DNA from: PSRJ01 sp963825305
GTDB taxonomy: Bacteria > Acidobacteriota > Terriglobia > Bryobacterales > Bryobacteraceae
Assembly: GCA_963825305.1 (NCBI GenBank)
Contig: CAWGTA010000009.1
Location: 186,001 to 250,000, forward strand
Reading direction: 5' to 3'
DNA length: 64,000 nt
In this document: one piece after another, positions 44,001 through 52,138 of the stretch
How positions within the stretch are numbered: the stretch's first letter is position 1
Layout of the letters: each line of letters starts with the position of its first letter
Translations under genes and position numbers: made by a program
Notes under the pieces: model-generated
What the model was told of the DNA's origin: nothing
What the model saw: the letters and a program-made list of their open reading frames with translations, nothing else
The model's database searches: none

Positions 44001-46313
44001 GTGGAATTGTGGCGCCCGGTTGACTGTCAGACCGATGGTGGTGGTTGCGCTCAGAGCGCCGGAGATGCCGGTGATCGTCACCATGGAACGTTCGACTGTG
44101 GCAGAGTCGCTTGCGGTCAGCGTCAGGGCGCTGCTTCCGGTGGTTGGGTTCGTACCCCAGGACGCGGTCACACCGCTCGGTAGCCCGGATGTCACGGCCA
44201 GCACCACGCTGTCAGTGAATCCCGCAAAGTCCATCACCGTGATGTTGTTCGTTTCGGAGATGCCCGGGTACAGGAGCATCGTGCTGTCCACCGGGTAAAT
44301 GCCGAATCCTGGCGCATTGACCGCCAACGCCAGAGTAGTGGTAGCGTTCACGGCCCCGGAGACGCCGGTTATGGTCAGGAGGTACGATCCGCGCGATGCG
44401 GAGCCGCTCACGTTCAAGGTGAGCACGCTGGTTCCGATCGTGTGATTCGGAGCGAAGCTGCCGGTTACACCACTGGGTAAGCCTGAGACAGCCAGATCTA
44501 CGCTACCGGTGAACCCGCCCTGGTTGTCTATCGTGACGGTGGTTGTGCTGGAGCCTCCCGGGTTAATGGTCAGGCTGCCAGGCGAAGCCGAGAGCTGGAA
44601 GCCAATCGATGCCGGAGGCGCCAGAGAGTCGATCAGGCCCTGCCCGGTCGGGCTTCCCCATCCAGTCACCAGGTCGTAGCCCGGAACAGCGTAGAAAAAT
44701 GCCTGCCCACAACAGTTGCCTTCCGTGCTGTTGTTCCCAACGGTGATGTCATGAAAATCGCGGCTGTAGTCGGAACTGGCACCGATGGCATAGATAGCCG
44801 GGTTAATAAAGCCGACGGGCGGATTGCCTGCGGCCACGGCCTGTTGATTGACCAGCGCCATAAAGGCCGCCCAGCGCGGTGCCGCAAAGCTGGTACCGGC
44901 ATAGTCGCCATGACACACAGTCATACTGCAGTTGTAATTGTCGAAATCCGCTTCCGCTGCCACATCCGGCGCATTGCGCAGGGTTGTGGAGCCGCCGTTG
45001 GATAAACTGGCGACCCCGGCCTGCCAGTTCGGAATCGAAAAGCCATCGGGACTGATGCCACCGCCGCTGTAAGTCCATGCCACTTCCGAACTCCAGGCTC
45101 CGGCGCCATTCGTAATCAACGTTGTCCCGCCAACCGACGTCACCCACGCGTCTTCCGCTGGGAAGAAGTTATCAATTAATGGATCGAATTCTCCGTAATC
45201 TCCCGAAGCGGCGAAAACACTCTGTCCCTGCGCAGCAAACTCCTGGAACAAGAAATCGTCCAAATAAGGATCTTCCGGGGTCCAGGTCCAAGAGATACTC
45301 AGCTGTTTGGCAATGTTCTCCGAGGCCATTGCGTTCAATACGTCCGTATCGTTGTTCCCGATGTACACACGAACCTGACTCAAACCCGGGGCCATGCCGA
45401 TCGCCTGCACAATGTCCAGTACTTCTTCGGCATCGTCGCCGGTGACCGGGGACCCGTTGGCGCCGTCCAGCAGTACGTTGTTGATTGGGACTTGGTAAGT
45501 CGCTCCGCTGACCTGGGGAGTATAGGTCAACACATAATCGCTCCCATTAGCGTTCGAGGTGGCTGTTCCGTCAAAGCTCGACGTAACATCGCTTATGTTG
45601 TAACCGTCAAACTCCGCCAGGCCGAGCGCTTGGCCGCTGCCCGTGAGGGCAGTGCCACCATAGTAGACAACCCGCATGTCTCTGGGAAGGTACGAACCTC
45701 CCGGACCCGAGCCCAATGTCGCCTGACTGGTTAGCGCTTGCCGTGCGGGCGCTTTCCTCACCAGGGGGTGCGGTGGCGAGAAATTGTTCAAACCCGCAAT
45801 ATGGGCCACGGGTACGCTCAGATTGAGGGAAGGCTCGCGATCCGGCGAAAAGAAAGCCCGGCTTTCCGTAGGGTGCCGATAAGCGCCCATCGAAATATGG
45901 AAGGCCTTTTCGATTTGCGCTACCGAGCCGCTGATCGGGACAAGCATGCGATTCGCGGGAGCACCCGTAACGGTGAAACCATTGGCCTGGGCAAATTCGA
46001 CCACTGCCTGGTAATCCTCTAACGTCGGGCCGAACTGCTCGGTGAAACCGTCTACGCTAAGGAAATGTCGGTACTCGGGGCTGTGCGGATCATAGAGCCT
46101 GCTCAACAAGCTCCTCAGTTCGATTTCGTTCCGCGGCGGCAGCACGATGGAGACATTCATGCGTCGCTCAGGCGAAAGCGGACCCACCAGCGCCGCGCGC
46201 CTGTTGGATACCGCCGAACGGACATGATTATGCAAAACCTGGAGCGATTGCTGCGCCTGGCACGGGATGGCTAATAGGATAAGAACCGCGAAACCGACAA
46301 TCCTGATCTTCAT
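41091..46313 (-). CDS. S53 (sedolisin/kumamolisin) protease with long Ig-like repeat tail
   Basis: Giant secreted protein of 1740 aa from the ATG at 46313 (MKIRIVGFAVLILLAIPCQA, a signal peptide). The pro-kumamolisin activation domain covers about 45-190 ('LSRLYDPHSPEYRHFLSVDGF'). The S53 domain covers about 210-570, with the Glu/Asp pair in 'DDAEEVLDIVQAIG', oxyanion Asp in 'FAASGDYGEFDP', and Ser in 'YAGTSFAAPRWAAF'. Next come about six Ig-like/BACON-like modules of about 90 aa ('LPSGVSATFGTNPTTGSSLLT'-like), then one Big_3-type module and about five IPT/TIG modules. The end is a Pro/Arg-rich tail 'PEPSPGPRPGRPPRPKR'. It would be an acid-active extracellular protease. Confidence 0.9.
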   Translation of the reverse strand: MKIRIVGFAVLILLAIPCQAQQSLQVLHNHVRSAVSNRRAALVGPLSPERRMNVSIVLPPRNEIELRSLLSRLYDPHSPEYRHFLSVDGFTEQFGPTLEDYQAVVEFAQANGFTVTGAPANRMLVPISGSVAQIEKAFHISMGAYRHPTESRAFFSPDREPSLNLSVPVAHIAGLNNFSPPHPLVRKAPARQALTSQATLGSGPGGSYLPRDMRVVYYGGTALTGSGQALGLAEFDGYNISDVTSSFDGTATSNANGSDYVLTYTPQVSGATYQVPINNVLLDGANGSPVTGDDAEEVLDIVQAIGMAPGLSQVRVYIGNNDTDVLNAMASENIAKQLSISWTWTPEDPYLDDFLFQEFAAQGQSVFAASGDYGEFDPLIDNFFPAEDAWVTSVGGTTLITNGAGAWSSEVAWTYSGGGISPDGFSIPNWQAGVASLSNGGSTTLRNAPDVAAEADFDNYNCSMTVCHGDYAGTSFAAPRWAAFMALVNQQAVAAGNPPVGFINPAIYAIGASSDYSRDFHDITVGNNSTEGNCCGQAFFYAVPGYDLVTGWGSPTGQGLIDSLAPPASIGFQLSASPGSLTINPGGSSTTTVTIDNQGGFTGSVDLAVSGLPSGVTGSFAPNHTIGTSVLTLNVSGSASRGSYLLTITGVSGAVNATTTLALAVNAPGFGIYPVDSTMLLYPGISETNNITVMDFAGFTDSVVLAVTSGLPSGVTASWGTNPTTGSSALTLTASDSATVERSMVTITGISGALSATTTIGLTVNRAPQFHVNISPIPYTLVQGTSLTVPVTLVPIGSFSGAVALSAPLLPAGVSASFSSNPATGSSVLTLTTDSSAPLQTSLLEIMGTAVGIPTAGPDSFEFNPTVTATPAPTYTVGTSAMSLTLTQGNSGSSTITVTPQNGFTGSVTLGTAALPSGVSATFGTNPTTGSSLLTVTASGSAAAGPFPLTVTGTFGGRSVPVVIMTVINQAPSFSLGASPASVTVVQGSSGTSSITVTPQIGFSGSVTLGAPNLPGGLSASFSPNPTSAASVLTLSANGSIPAGNYPVIITGASGPQTVTTTLAVTVTPPATLPSFTLGATPASMSLNPGTSGTSSITVSPQSGFNGSVTLGASGLPSGLTASFAPNPTTGTSTLTLTAGNSVSPGNYPLTITGTSGSLTANTPISLNVIVPTTTALSITPSGGTLAAGASYTLTATVSPTSGSTTPTGNVVFSIGSAAPTVVLNSSGIATFTGTAPATGTVTISAAYQGTAAFSGSTSSSTAFTVNNPVPVVTSLSPASVTAGAAAQTLTINGTNFVSTSTVTYSGAAHTVTFVSSTQLTISLSTSDQATAGSYAVVVSNPAPGGGLSSSVNLTVNNPVPAITSLFPASVTAGSAARTLTINGTNFLSTSTVTYNGLAHTATFVSSTQLSISLSMSNQGTAGSYAVVVSNPTPGGGASNSVNFTVNNAVPAITSLSPVSVTVGAAAQTVTISGANFLSTSTVTYNGVAHTATFVSSTQLTISLSASDQAAVGSYAVVASNPAPGGGASNSVNFTVNNPVPGITSLSPASVTVGAAAQTVTISGTNFLSTATVTYNGAAHTATFVSSTQLTISLTTSDLAAVGSYALMVGNPVPGGGVSNLASFSVSNPVPAITSISVTSYRARAAAETLTINGANFVSTSTVICNGVAHTPISVGSTQLTISLSTSDQATAETYAVVVSNPAPGGGASNLVSFAVNNSVPSHPEPSPGPRPGRPPRPKR
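41141..42491. repeat. five tandem 270-bp coding repeats in the S53 protease gene
   Basis: The block boundary word (TCGTAATGGCCGGCACGG and variants) recurs at 41411, 41681, 41951, 42221 and 42491, exactly 270 bases apart, or 90 codons per unit. Units encode IPT/TIG-like modules with 'SLSPASVT.GAAAQT', 'GTNF.STSTVTYNG.AHTATFVSSTQL' and 'GSYAVVVSNPAPGGG'. Units 2-4 are the most alike, a sign of recent expansion. Confidence 0.85.
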
Positions 46314-46462
46314 AGTTAATCTCGTGTCGTGCTGTGCTGCATACCTCATCGGCCAAACCAGGAATTACTGGTCTGGTTCGGGACAGCTCTTTGTGGGTGC
46401 GCGGAGTGGCAAGGAGCGCCAGAGGAGGTTTGCTCAAGCCGGCGCGGAAATCTGCGTCGCCA

Positions 46463-46716
46463 GTGCAGGAGATGGAAATGCCATTATCAAGTCCACACCA
46501 GGCCACACCCCAGAGCATCAGTCGCTGTTTCTGAAGCTGGCCAAGACCGGGCCCGTCGTGCTGAGCGGTTTACCGGGCCGAGTTCAATAAAGAGCAAACG
46601 GCCGCATCCCGGGCGGGCTGGAAGGTTTTCTTGAAGAAGACCGGCGCGCGGTTTTGATCCAGCACTACCTCCTGGGCTACGCCAGGCTTGAGAGAGTGCC
46701 GCCGTTTTACGAATAG
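46463..46716 (+). pseudogene. decayed 3' copy of the MBL hydrolase gene
   Basis: Homologous to the last ~300 bases of the MBL gene at 31105-31968: GAGATGGAAATGCCATTATC.. corresponds to the 'GDGRVIIKSTPGHTPGHQSL' part, and it ends with CCGCCGTTTTACGAATAG. A deletion of about 40 bases removes the 'DLYHYPEERSLHRLPV' codons, and a frame change and a TGA (in GGTTTTGATCC) interrupt the rest. It carries zinc-ligand codons but cannot make the enzyme. Confidence 0.8.
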
Positions 46717-46737
46717 GATCCGGCTTACGTAGTCGGT

Positions 46738-47006
46738 TCAGAGGAACAAATCGACAGGGACGCGGAGGAACGCGGCGAGCCTTTTGGCCTGCGCTTTGCT
46801 GATAGAACGCAGCCGGCCAGTATCTCGGTAGCGGCGCCCTTGTTACCCAGAACCGGCCAGACGTCTTTGTGTGCCAGACCGCGATCCTGCATCAACGCCT
46901 TGAGCGATTCGTGCGCGGGCACCTCCGGCAGTGGGTGGAACCGCTCTTCGTAATTCTCGATCAGCAGCGTCAGCATTTCGCCCAGGGCGTTGTCGCAGAC
47001 CTTCAA
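46738..47006 (-). pseudogene. broken HigA-type antitoxin (XRE/HTH)
   Basis: The frame 'LTLLIENYEERFHPLPEV', 'LKALMQDRGLAHKDVWPVLG' and 'GAATEILAG' matches HigA antitoxins (COG5499-like). After ILAG a frame change is needed to read 'LRSISKAQAKRLAAFLRVPV' and the usual 'DLFL' end at 46738. The N-terminus lacks the normal start region; only a TTG at 47006 precedes it. No HigB toxin gene is present. It is a remnant of a toxin-antitoxin locus beside the MBL remnant. Confidence 0.75.
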
Positions 47007-47024
47007 TCCCGCCTCAATGCGGCG

Positions 47025-47414
47025 TCACGCGATCCGCGTAACCCATTGGCTCCGCCAGGCTGGCGCCTCGAAAGGATCCGCGTAATACTGTGTCTCGTGC
47101 ACAACCTTACCCTCGCGGAATTCCATAATACTCACTGTATATGCCGGTCGGCCCTGATAGGTGATTGTGTATTCCGTAATCCAGAGATCACCTTTTCCGA
47201 GAATTCGCTTGACCATAAAACCAGACGGCTTGCCCGGATGATGGCTCCGCAAAGCCTGCAAATTGCTTCGCCCGAGGATTCGCTCACCTGACTGCGGATA
47301 ATCACAAATGGCATCGTCAGCGTAAATATCGTGTTCCGCGTTTGCATCGCCGGCTGCCGACGCGTCCCAGTGCTTATTCAGCGCTTCGCGTATTTGTTCC
47401 TCTTGCATGATCAT
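47025..47414 (-). CDS. SnoaL/NTF2-like protein
   Basis: Protein of 129 aa with the NTF2-like cone fold pattern: 'QIREALNKHWDASAAGD', 'IYADDAICDYPQSGERI' and 'VSIMEFREGKVVHETQYYADPFEAPAWR'. Such proteins bind small hydrophobic molecules or act as lyases or isomerases. Its ATG overlaps the stop of the aldo/keto reductase by ATGA (47411-47414), so the two are co-translated. That suggests a shared small-molecule pathway, substrate unknown. Confidence 0.82.
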   Translation of the reverse strand: MIMQEEQIREALNKHWDASAAGDANAEHDIYADDAICDYPQSGERILGRSNLQALRSHHPGKPSGFMVKRILGKGDLWITEYTITYQGRPAYTVSIMEFREGKVVHETQYYADPFEAPAWRSQWVTRIA

Positions 47415-48349
47415 CTCCCTTGTGGAATGAAACCCGGGCTGCCGGTCTTCACTACTTCATTCAACCTTTGTCTAGTCTGAATTCGATTGATTTCGTCGAG
47501 CGCGTCTTCCGGAAGGGCGGAGATGTTGAAATTCTCCCGCGCGCGGGCGGCAGTCCTGGGAGTGGTAAGCAAGGCCGTGCCACGTTGCACCGCCCAAGCC
47601 AACAATACCTGTGCCGGCGTCTTTCCGACTCGTCTGGCAATTGCCGAAATGACCGGATCTTCGAGCGGCCCTGGCCTTATTCCGTGACCCAATGGCGCAA
47701 AAGCCAAGAACACAACGTCCTTCTCCTTGCAGAATTCCAGAAGCTCCGTCTCCGGCAGATACGGATGTGCTTCGACCTGGACCACAGCCGGCTTGATTCT
47801 CGCAGATTCGTAAACGGGCAGCAGTTCGTTCAAGCTGATATCAGACAGTCCGATGGCCCGGCATCTGCCACTGTCCACGAGACTCTCCATCGCCCCCCAG
47901 GTCTCGAGCAAAGTCACGCCGTGGTCGTAAAGGATATTGCCGTTTTGATCCCGCGGATCCTGCTCGTCCCCCGGTTGAAACGCAAATGGAGTGTGAATGA
48001 GATAGAGATCCAGATAGTTGAGCCCGAGTCTTTCCAGACTCGCCTCGAAAGCCGGCTTGACCCGCTGGGGCCGATGATTGGAGTTCCACAACTTGGTGGT
48101 GACAAAGATGTCTTCACGCGCAATCCCGCCAACGGCCAGTCCTGCCTGCAACGCCTCGCCCACCTCACGCTCGTTCCGATATCGTTCCGCACAATCGAAG
48201 TGTCGAAATCCAGCTTCCAGTGCGTCTCTGGTAGCACTAATCGTCGCGGCTGCATCCGGAATCAGGGTGCCAAAGCCGAGTACGGGCATATGGCCGGCTC
48301 CGTGGTGGAGCGGCATTCTTTTAGTACGAAAATCAGAAGATTCGATCAT
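47411..48349 (-). CDS. aldo/keto reductase
   Basis: NADPH-dependent oxidoreductase of 312 aa with a TIM-barrel pattern. Catalytic residues: Asp and Tyr in 'HFDCAERYRNEREVGEAL', Lys in 'FVTTKLWNSNHRPQ', and His in 'LYLIHTPFAF'. 'VVQVEAHPYLPETELLEFC' and 'VGKTPAQVLLAWAVQRG' are standard. The C-terminal cofactor loop is 'TTPRTAARARENF'. It reduces aldehydes or ketones in the cytoplasm; the natural substrate is unclear. It is paired with the NTF2-like gene. Confidence 0.9.
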   Translation of the reverse strand: MIESSDFRTKRMPLHHGAGHMPVLGFGTLIPDAAATISATRDALEAGFRHFDCAERYRNEREVGEALQAGLAVGGIAREDIFVTTKLWNSNHRPQRVKPAFEASLERLGLNYLDLYLIHTPFAFQPGDEQDPRDQNGNILYDHGVTLLETWGAMESLVDSGRCRAIGLSDISLNELLPVYESARIKPAVVQVEAHPYLPETELLEFCKEKDVVFLAFAPLGHGIRPGPLEDPVISAIARRVGKTPAQVLLAWAVQRGTALLTTPRTAARARENFNISALPEDALDEINRIQTRQRLNEVVKTGSPGFIPQGR

Positions 48350-48458
48350 GATGACACCTCGAAATTATCTCGCATCCAGCAACACGTCCGGCATGCCGGA
48401 CCCGGGTGAGCAGCCCGCCGCAAAGCCACCCGGGTTCCGGCGGTAAACTGATGGAACC

Positions 48459-49100
48459 GTGAGCCGTTTCCCGAACCCGGTCCGGCCCCAACGCCGTGGA
48501 TGTGCCGGTTGCTTGACGCAGTCGGCACTCGCGCTGTTGTTCGGTTGCGCGCTGCTGTACGTGATCTATATCGTTTTGGCGCCGTGGAACTTCTATTTTG
48601 GTGGGCACTTCCATTTCGTGCCGGGTTGGACGGGACGAGGCTGGATGCACTCCACCACTGCGGGCGGCGACTACTTCCTGTGGGTAAGCTTCCAACCTAC
48701 GACGCCCGGCTACCGCAAGTCCCCGCTCCAGGGAACCGCGTTTCTCTGCGCTCCAAGGGGCGAAAAGTTCCGTCTCCATTTCGGCGGCGACATGCCGCGC
48801 AGCCACGGTACCGATCTCCGCGGCGTACCCATACACCTGTATCTCTACAATTGGCCACTGTTCGCTCAGTTTGTGGGCGACCGCCGTCCTCGTTTCGACT
48901 TGTACGGCGCCTTCGGAAACTCGGAGTTGGTCATGGAAGATCGCGGCAGCTTGGCCCGCGCCTTTCGGCCCGACGGAGCCTTATACGGACCGCGGGACCG
49001 GGAACGGCCTTGGAAGCAGCAGACTACCAGCGTCACCTTGGCTGAGGCGCCATGGGATTTCAGCCCGTCTTGTCCGGCACTGCCGAAATCAAGCCGGTAG
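48459..49100 (+). CDS. membrane-anchored hypothetical protein
   Basis: Protein of 213 aa with a GTG start at 48459 (GTGAGCCGTTTCCCG). One N-terminal transmembrane helix ('SALALLFGCALLYVIYIVLA', about 22-41) precedes an extracytoplasmic domain rich in aromatic and Gly residues: 'NFYFGGHFHFVPGWTGRGWM', 'YFLWVSFQPTTPGYRKS' and 'VPIHLYLYNWPLFAQF'. I do not recognise the family. The isolated position between the reductase and the kinase-like gene gives no functional hint. Confidence 0.6.
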   Translation: MSRFPNPVRPQRRGCAGCLTQSALALLFGCALLYVIYIVLAPWNFYFGGHFHFVPGWTGRGWMHSTTAGGDYFLWVSFQPTTPGYRKSPLQGTAFLCAPRGEKFRLHFGGDMPRSHGTDLRGVPIHLYLYNWPLFAQFVGDRRPRFDLYGAFGNSELVMEDRGSLARAFRPDGALYGPRDRERPWKQQTTSVTLAEAPWDFSPSCPALPKSSR

Positions 49101-49129
49101 CGCGGTTGCGGCGACTGCACGATTCTCAA

Positions 49130-49999
49130 TTACGGAGCCAATGCCCTGGCCACATCGACCCACAAGCTATTGCTCCAATCTGGCCTGGGATCTGCGGCGG
49201 CACGTGCAAATGTCCAAAGCTGTAGGCGCTCCGTATCCACCTCGCACAGATCGGCAAGCCGCTTGACCATACCGATCGGATCTGCGTGCAGCCGCGCTTC
49301 GCAATTGTGGAGATGTTGGACCACGTCGTAGGGCGGATCGCCGATGAATGGCTTCGGGTCGATCACCAGCCAAGGCTCCCGCTCGGATCGCAAAACATTT
49401 GCTGCGTGAAGATCGGTTGCCAATAGCACGTCTGTGGGTAACGGTTTTCCGAGCGCCTCCCACAGCCGCAATCCTTCGCGCACCAATCCGGCATCGGGCC
49501 AGCGGTCAGCATGGCCCAGTGTCTCATCGCGCCAAAATTCCAACATCTTTGATAAATGCCGGAACTGCTGAAGACCGTTCGCTGACGCAGATCGTTTCCA
49601 AAGGCGCTGGAGTAGGGTCGCGATCACCACATCTTGCTGGTCCTCCGGCTCGGAATGAAGCGAGTATCCAGGTTGACACTGCTCCAGCAGCATCGCGCCA
49701 CGGTCATCATCCGCCTCAAGCAGTTGGACGGTCGGGTCGCCTTTCCAGAAGCGCAGCCCTTCGATTTCAGATGCGCCTTCCATGTGCGGCATTCCCAGTT
49801 TCAGGACCGCTGACCTGCCGTCGGCGCAGACAACCGGGGCAACCCAAGAGCATGTTACGTTCGCGTGCTCAAATGGGAGACCAGTGCGCAGCGACCAGCG
49901 GCCTGTCAATTCCTCCAGCATCGCCGGCAAGCTGTCAAGCCATGCCCGCCGTTCGCCATGGTTGCGGCAGTTTGCACTGAGTTGTTCGGGGATAATCAT
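49130..49999 (-). CDS. aminoglycoside/streptomycin phosphotransferase-like protein
   Basis: Protein of 289 aa with the ATG at 49999 (MIIPEQLSANCRNHG), preferred over 50047 by family start. The streptomycin 6-kinase-type (APH_6) pattern is clear: 'RSAVLKLGMPHMEGASEIEGL' (ATP-binding Lys and Glu), 'DRGAMLLEQCQPG', the Brenner motif 'LLATDLHAANVLRSEREPWL', and 'VIDPKPFIGDPPYDVVQHL'. It could phosphorylate streptomycin or a related small molecule; environmental members often have no proven drug substrate. It stands alone. Confidence 0.82.
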   Translation of the reverse strand: MIIPEQLSANCRNHGERRAWLDSLPAMLEELTGRWSLRTGLPFEHANVTCSWVAPVVCADGRSAVLKLGMPHMEGASEIEGLRFWKGDPTVQLLEADDDRGAMLLEQCQPGYSLHSEPEDQQDVVIATLLQRLWKRSASANGLQQFRHLSKMLEFWRDETLGHADRWPDAGLVREGLRLWEALGKPLPTDVLLATDLHAANVLRSEREPWLVIDPKPFIGDPPYDVVQHLHNCEARLHADPIGMVKRLADLCEVDTERLQLWTFARAAADPRPDWSNSLWVDVARALAP

Positions 50000-50528
50000 C
50001 GACCCAGTCGCAAGGTGCCATGCAGCCGAGTGTTTGTCAAACGGCACGAATCGGAGGTCTCGCCAATTATCCAGGCAACGTCATGAACCTCAACATACTC
50101 ATCTGCGCCGAAACCCTCATCGCCCTCGTAACCTTCGTGACCCATTGTTGCCATCGGACGGGGCCGGTAATGGCCCTGTGCGCGCCCGTCCGCATCGCGC
50201 ACGCTAGCCGCCGGCCGGCGCCCGGCTTCTCTTGCCATCATGAAGTTGACGACCGATCTGACGAGGCGGACCCTCCGTTCTCAATTGATACCCGGTAGGA
50301 TTGCCCTCAGCCTCATGCAGTTTCGGCCCACTTCTTCCTGCCGTAAGCAAGTATGCTGGAAACTCCCTAGTCTCGCTGTGGGCAACCGGCCATCTCGACG
50401 GGCGGCGCAGGCGGGGTGAGCGACATCCTGCTGGTGGGCTTTTGAGCGGTTTTACGGCCGCCCGCCGGCTTCCCGAATCCATTCGTCCAGCGCGCGTCGG
50501 CAAGGGGTCCGGGCGTTTTGAGCTGCGA
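50000..50528. other. non-coding stretch, no convincing gene
   Basis: About 530 bases without a gene I can support. A 59-codon frame at about 50240-50420 starting MKLTTDL and short antisense frames have poor protein character. The text CTCGTAACCTTCGTGACCC near 50110-50140 resembles a low-complexity intergenic word. The two flanking genes both point leftward. Confidence 0.5.
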
Positions 50529-51209
50529 TCAGGGTGCGGTTGTATGCTTCCGCTGAAAGTGGCGCTTCACATCCGGCCAGAATTCCTTAAGCACGTTGGA
50601 GAAGGCGTCCGTCCCACAGGACACCAAAAGCTTCTGCACATTATCTGCGGCGTTGCGCGTGTCCGGATAATAGGCATTCCCAATCGCCGCGGCGGTCGCG
50701 TTGCCTCCCCATTCCGAGAAATTGAAGGTACGGCCTCCCGAGTCCGTGCGCGTGACGATAATCTGGACCAAAGCTTTGCGCAGCCGCGACATCGTGGAAC
50801 CCTCGCCCACCCGGAAATATCGCGGGTCCTCATGCAGCAGGGCAGGGAGGAAACCTTCGGTCATCATGTTGCCGATCATCTGGTCTCCATACGCGGACGC
50901 TAAGCGCTTGGCGTATCCGGTCATGCCTTGGCCGTACGAGGGATTCTGGTCATCCAGCTGGTACAGTCCGGCAAACGCAGCCGAGGTCAGGTACACCGGC
51001 CAGTCAAAAGAATCCTTGAAGGCGATGGTAATTTTGCGGTGTGCCGTAATCGGCAGGAAGGGCATGGAAGCCTCGGTTGTCCGGTTATTCGGAATCACGC
51101 CGAAGACCCGCTTGTCTTCCTGCGGGGTGTTCTGCGATGCGGCATCCTGGCCCAGGGCGACGATAGCGATCACGAAAAAGAGCGTAATCAAACGATAACC
51201 GACGGGCAT
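50529..51209 (-). CDS. secreted orphan, paralogue A
   Basis: Protein of 226 aa with a signal peptide (MPVGYRLITLFFVIAIVALG). The conserved core is 'KRVFGVIPNNRTTEA', 'FKDSFDWPVYLTSAAFAGLYQ', 'GQGMTGYAKRLASAYGDQMIG', 'LLHEDPRYFRVG' and 'NVLKEFWPDVKRHFQRKH'. It is a paralogue of the next gene upstream (51301-52056), which shows the same motifs in the same order. The family is known from Acidobacteriota without a function. There are no cysteine pairs or catalytic motif that I can name. Confidence 0.72.
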   Translation of the reverse strand: MPVGYRLITLFFVIAIVALGQDAASQNTPQEDKRVFGVIPNNRTTEASMPFLPITAHRKITIAFKDSFDWPVYLTSAAFAGLYQLDDQNPSYGQGMTGYAKRLASAYGDQMIGNMMTEGFLPALLHEDPRYFRVGEGSTMSRLRKALVQIIVTRTDSGGRTFNFSEWGGNATAAAIGNAYYPDTRNAADNVQKLLVSCGTDAFSNVLKEFWPDVKRHFQRKHTTAP

Positions 51210-51300
51210 GTGACCATTTAGATGGGGGCCAGCCTCTCACGGTTACGCATTTGCCGAACCGCGGAAGGTTCCATTATTTCGTGATTTCTTTTGCGTCCGG

Positions 51301-52056
51301 CTACTGCTTGGGCGAATGCTTGCGAGAGAGCTTTCGGCTTAAGTCCGGCCAGAACTCCTTCAGGATATTGCTGGCCATGTCGACACCGAGTGCAACGCCC
51401 AATTTCCCCAGCGCATCCCCCGCGGTACGGTTGTCGGGATAGTAAGCGTTCGAGATCGCCACGGCGGTCGAATTACCGGCCACTTCCGAGAAATTGAAGT
51501 GCATGCGGCCTGAATCGGAGTGTGTCCAGAAGATTTGTCCCATGGCATACCCCAGCCTCGATATTCCGCTGCCCGCGCCGCGGCGGAAGTAACGCGGGTC
51601 TTGGTGCAACAGGACCGGATAAATTGCCTCAGTCATGTAATCGCCAATCACGAGGTCGGCATAGGCAGTCCCAAAGTAACGCGCATACCCGGCAACGCCC
51701 TGTCCGAATGCGGGCGTGCCATTGCTCAATTGACTCTTACCGGCAAATGCCGCAGCCAGTAAGACGGTGCCGCGGTCGAAAGAATCTTCCGTAGCAATCT
51801 TGAACTTGGCTCGCGCCGTGATCGGTTTGTAGTCTTTCAAAAGGGGGTAGGTCTTATAGTTTGGGATGATCCCGAAGATGCGTTTGTGCTCAGGCGCGGC
51901 GGGCTCGGAAGGTTTTGCGGACGCTGGGTCGAGCGCGCGGTCTTGTTCCGTCGGATTGGATTTTTCCTGTCCAAGGCAGACTTGGGACGCGATCACGCTG
52001 ATGCAGAATGCCGCCAGCCATGCCCGGAAACAGGCGCAGACCCGTCCAACGTCCAT
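51301..52056 (-). CDS. secreted orphan, paralogue B
   Basis: Protein of 251 aa with the ATG at 52056 and an N-terminal hydrophobic signal ('CFRAWLAAFCISVIASQVCLG'). The core 'KRIFGIIPNYKTYPLLKDYKP', 'EDSFDRGTVLLAAAFAGKSQL', 'GQGVAGYARYFGTAYADLVIG', 'LLHQDPRYFRRG' and 'NILKEFWPDLSRKLSRKH' is shared with paralogue A. The tandem arrangement points to duplication. They may be outer-membrane-associated or periplasmic. Function unknown. Confidence 0.72.
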   Translation of the reverse strand: MDVGRVCACFRAWLAAFCISVIASQVCLGQEKSNPTEQDRALDPASAKPSEPAAPEHKRIFGIIPNYKTYPLLKDYKPITARAKFKIATEDSFDRGTVLLAAAFAGKSQLSNGTPAFGQGVAGYARYFGTAYADLVIGDYMTEAIYPVLLHQDPRYFRRGAGSGISRLGYAMGQIFWTHSDSGRMHFNFSEVAGNSTAVAISNAYYPDNRTAGDALGKLGVALGVDMASNILKEFWPDLSRKLSRKHSPKQ

Positions 52057-52138
52057 ACTTTATTAGATGCGCCAAAGGACGGCTTTGTTGATCTCGGGCT
52101 GCTTGAGTTGTTAGATTCCGAACGTTGGTCCACAGCGT

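Noticed and set aside
48500..49045. Second rightward frame overlapping the membrane-anchored hypothetical
   Set aside because: Arg-rich frame without a hydrophobic segment; the 48459 frame has a proper membrane helix.
50204..50503. Leftward frame of about 99 codons in the 50.0-50.5 kb gap
   Set aside because: Arg/Pro/Ser-rich, no start context and no family character.
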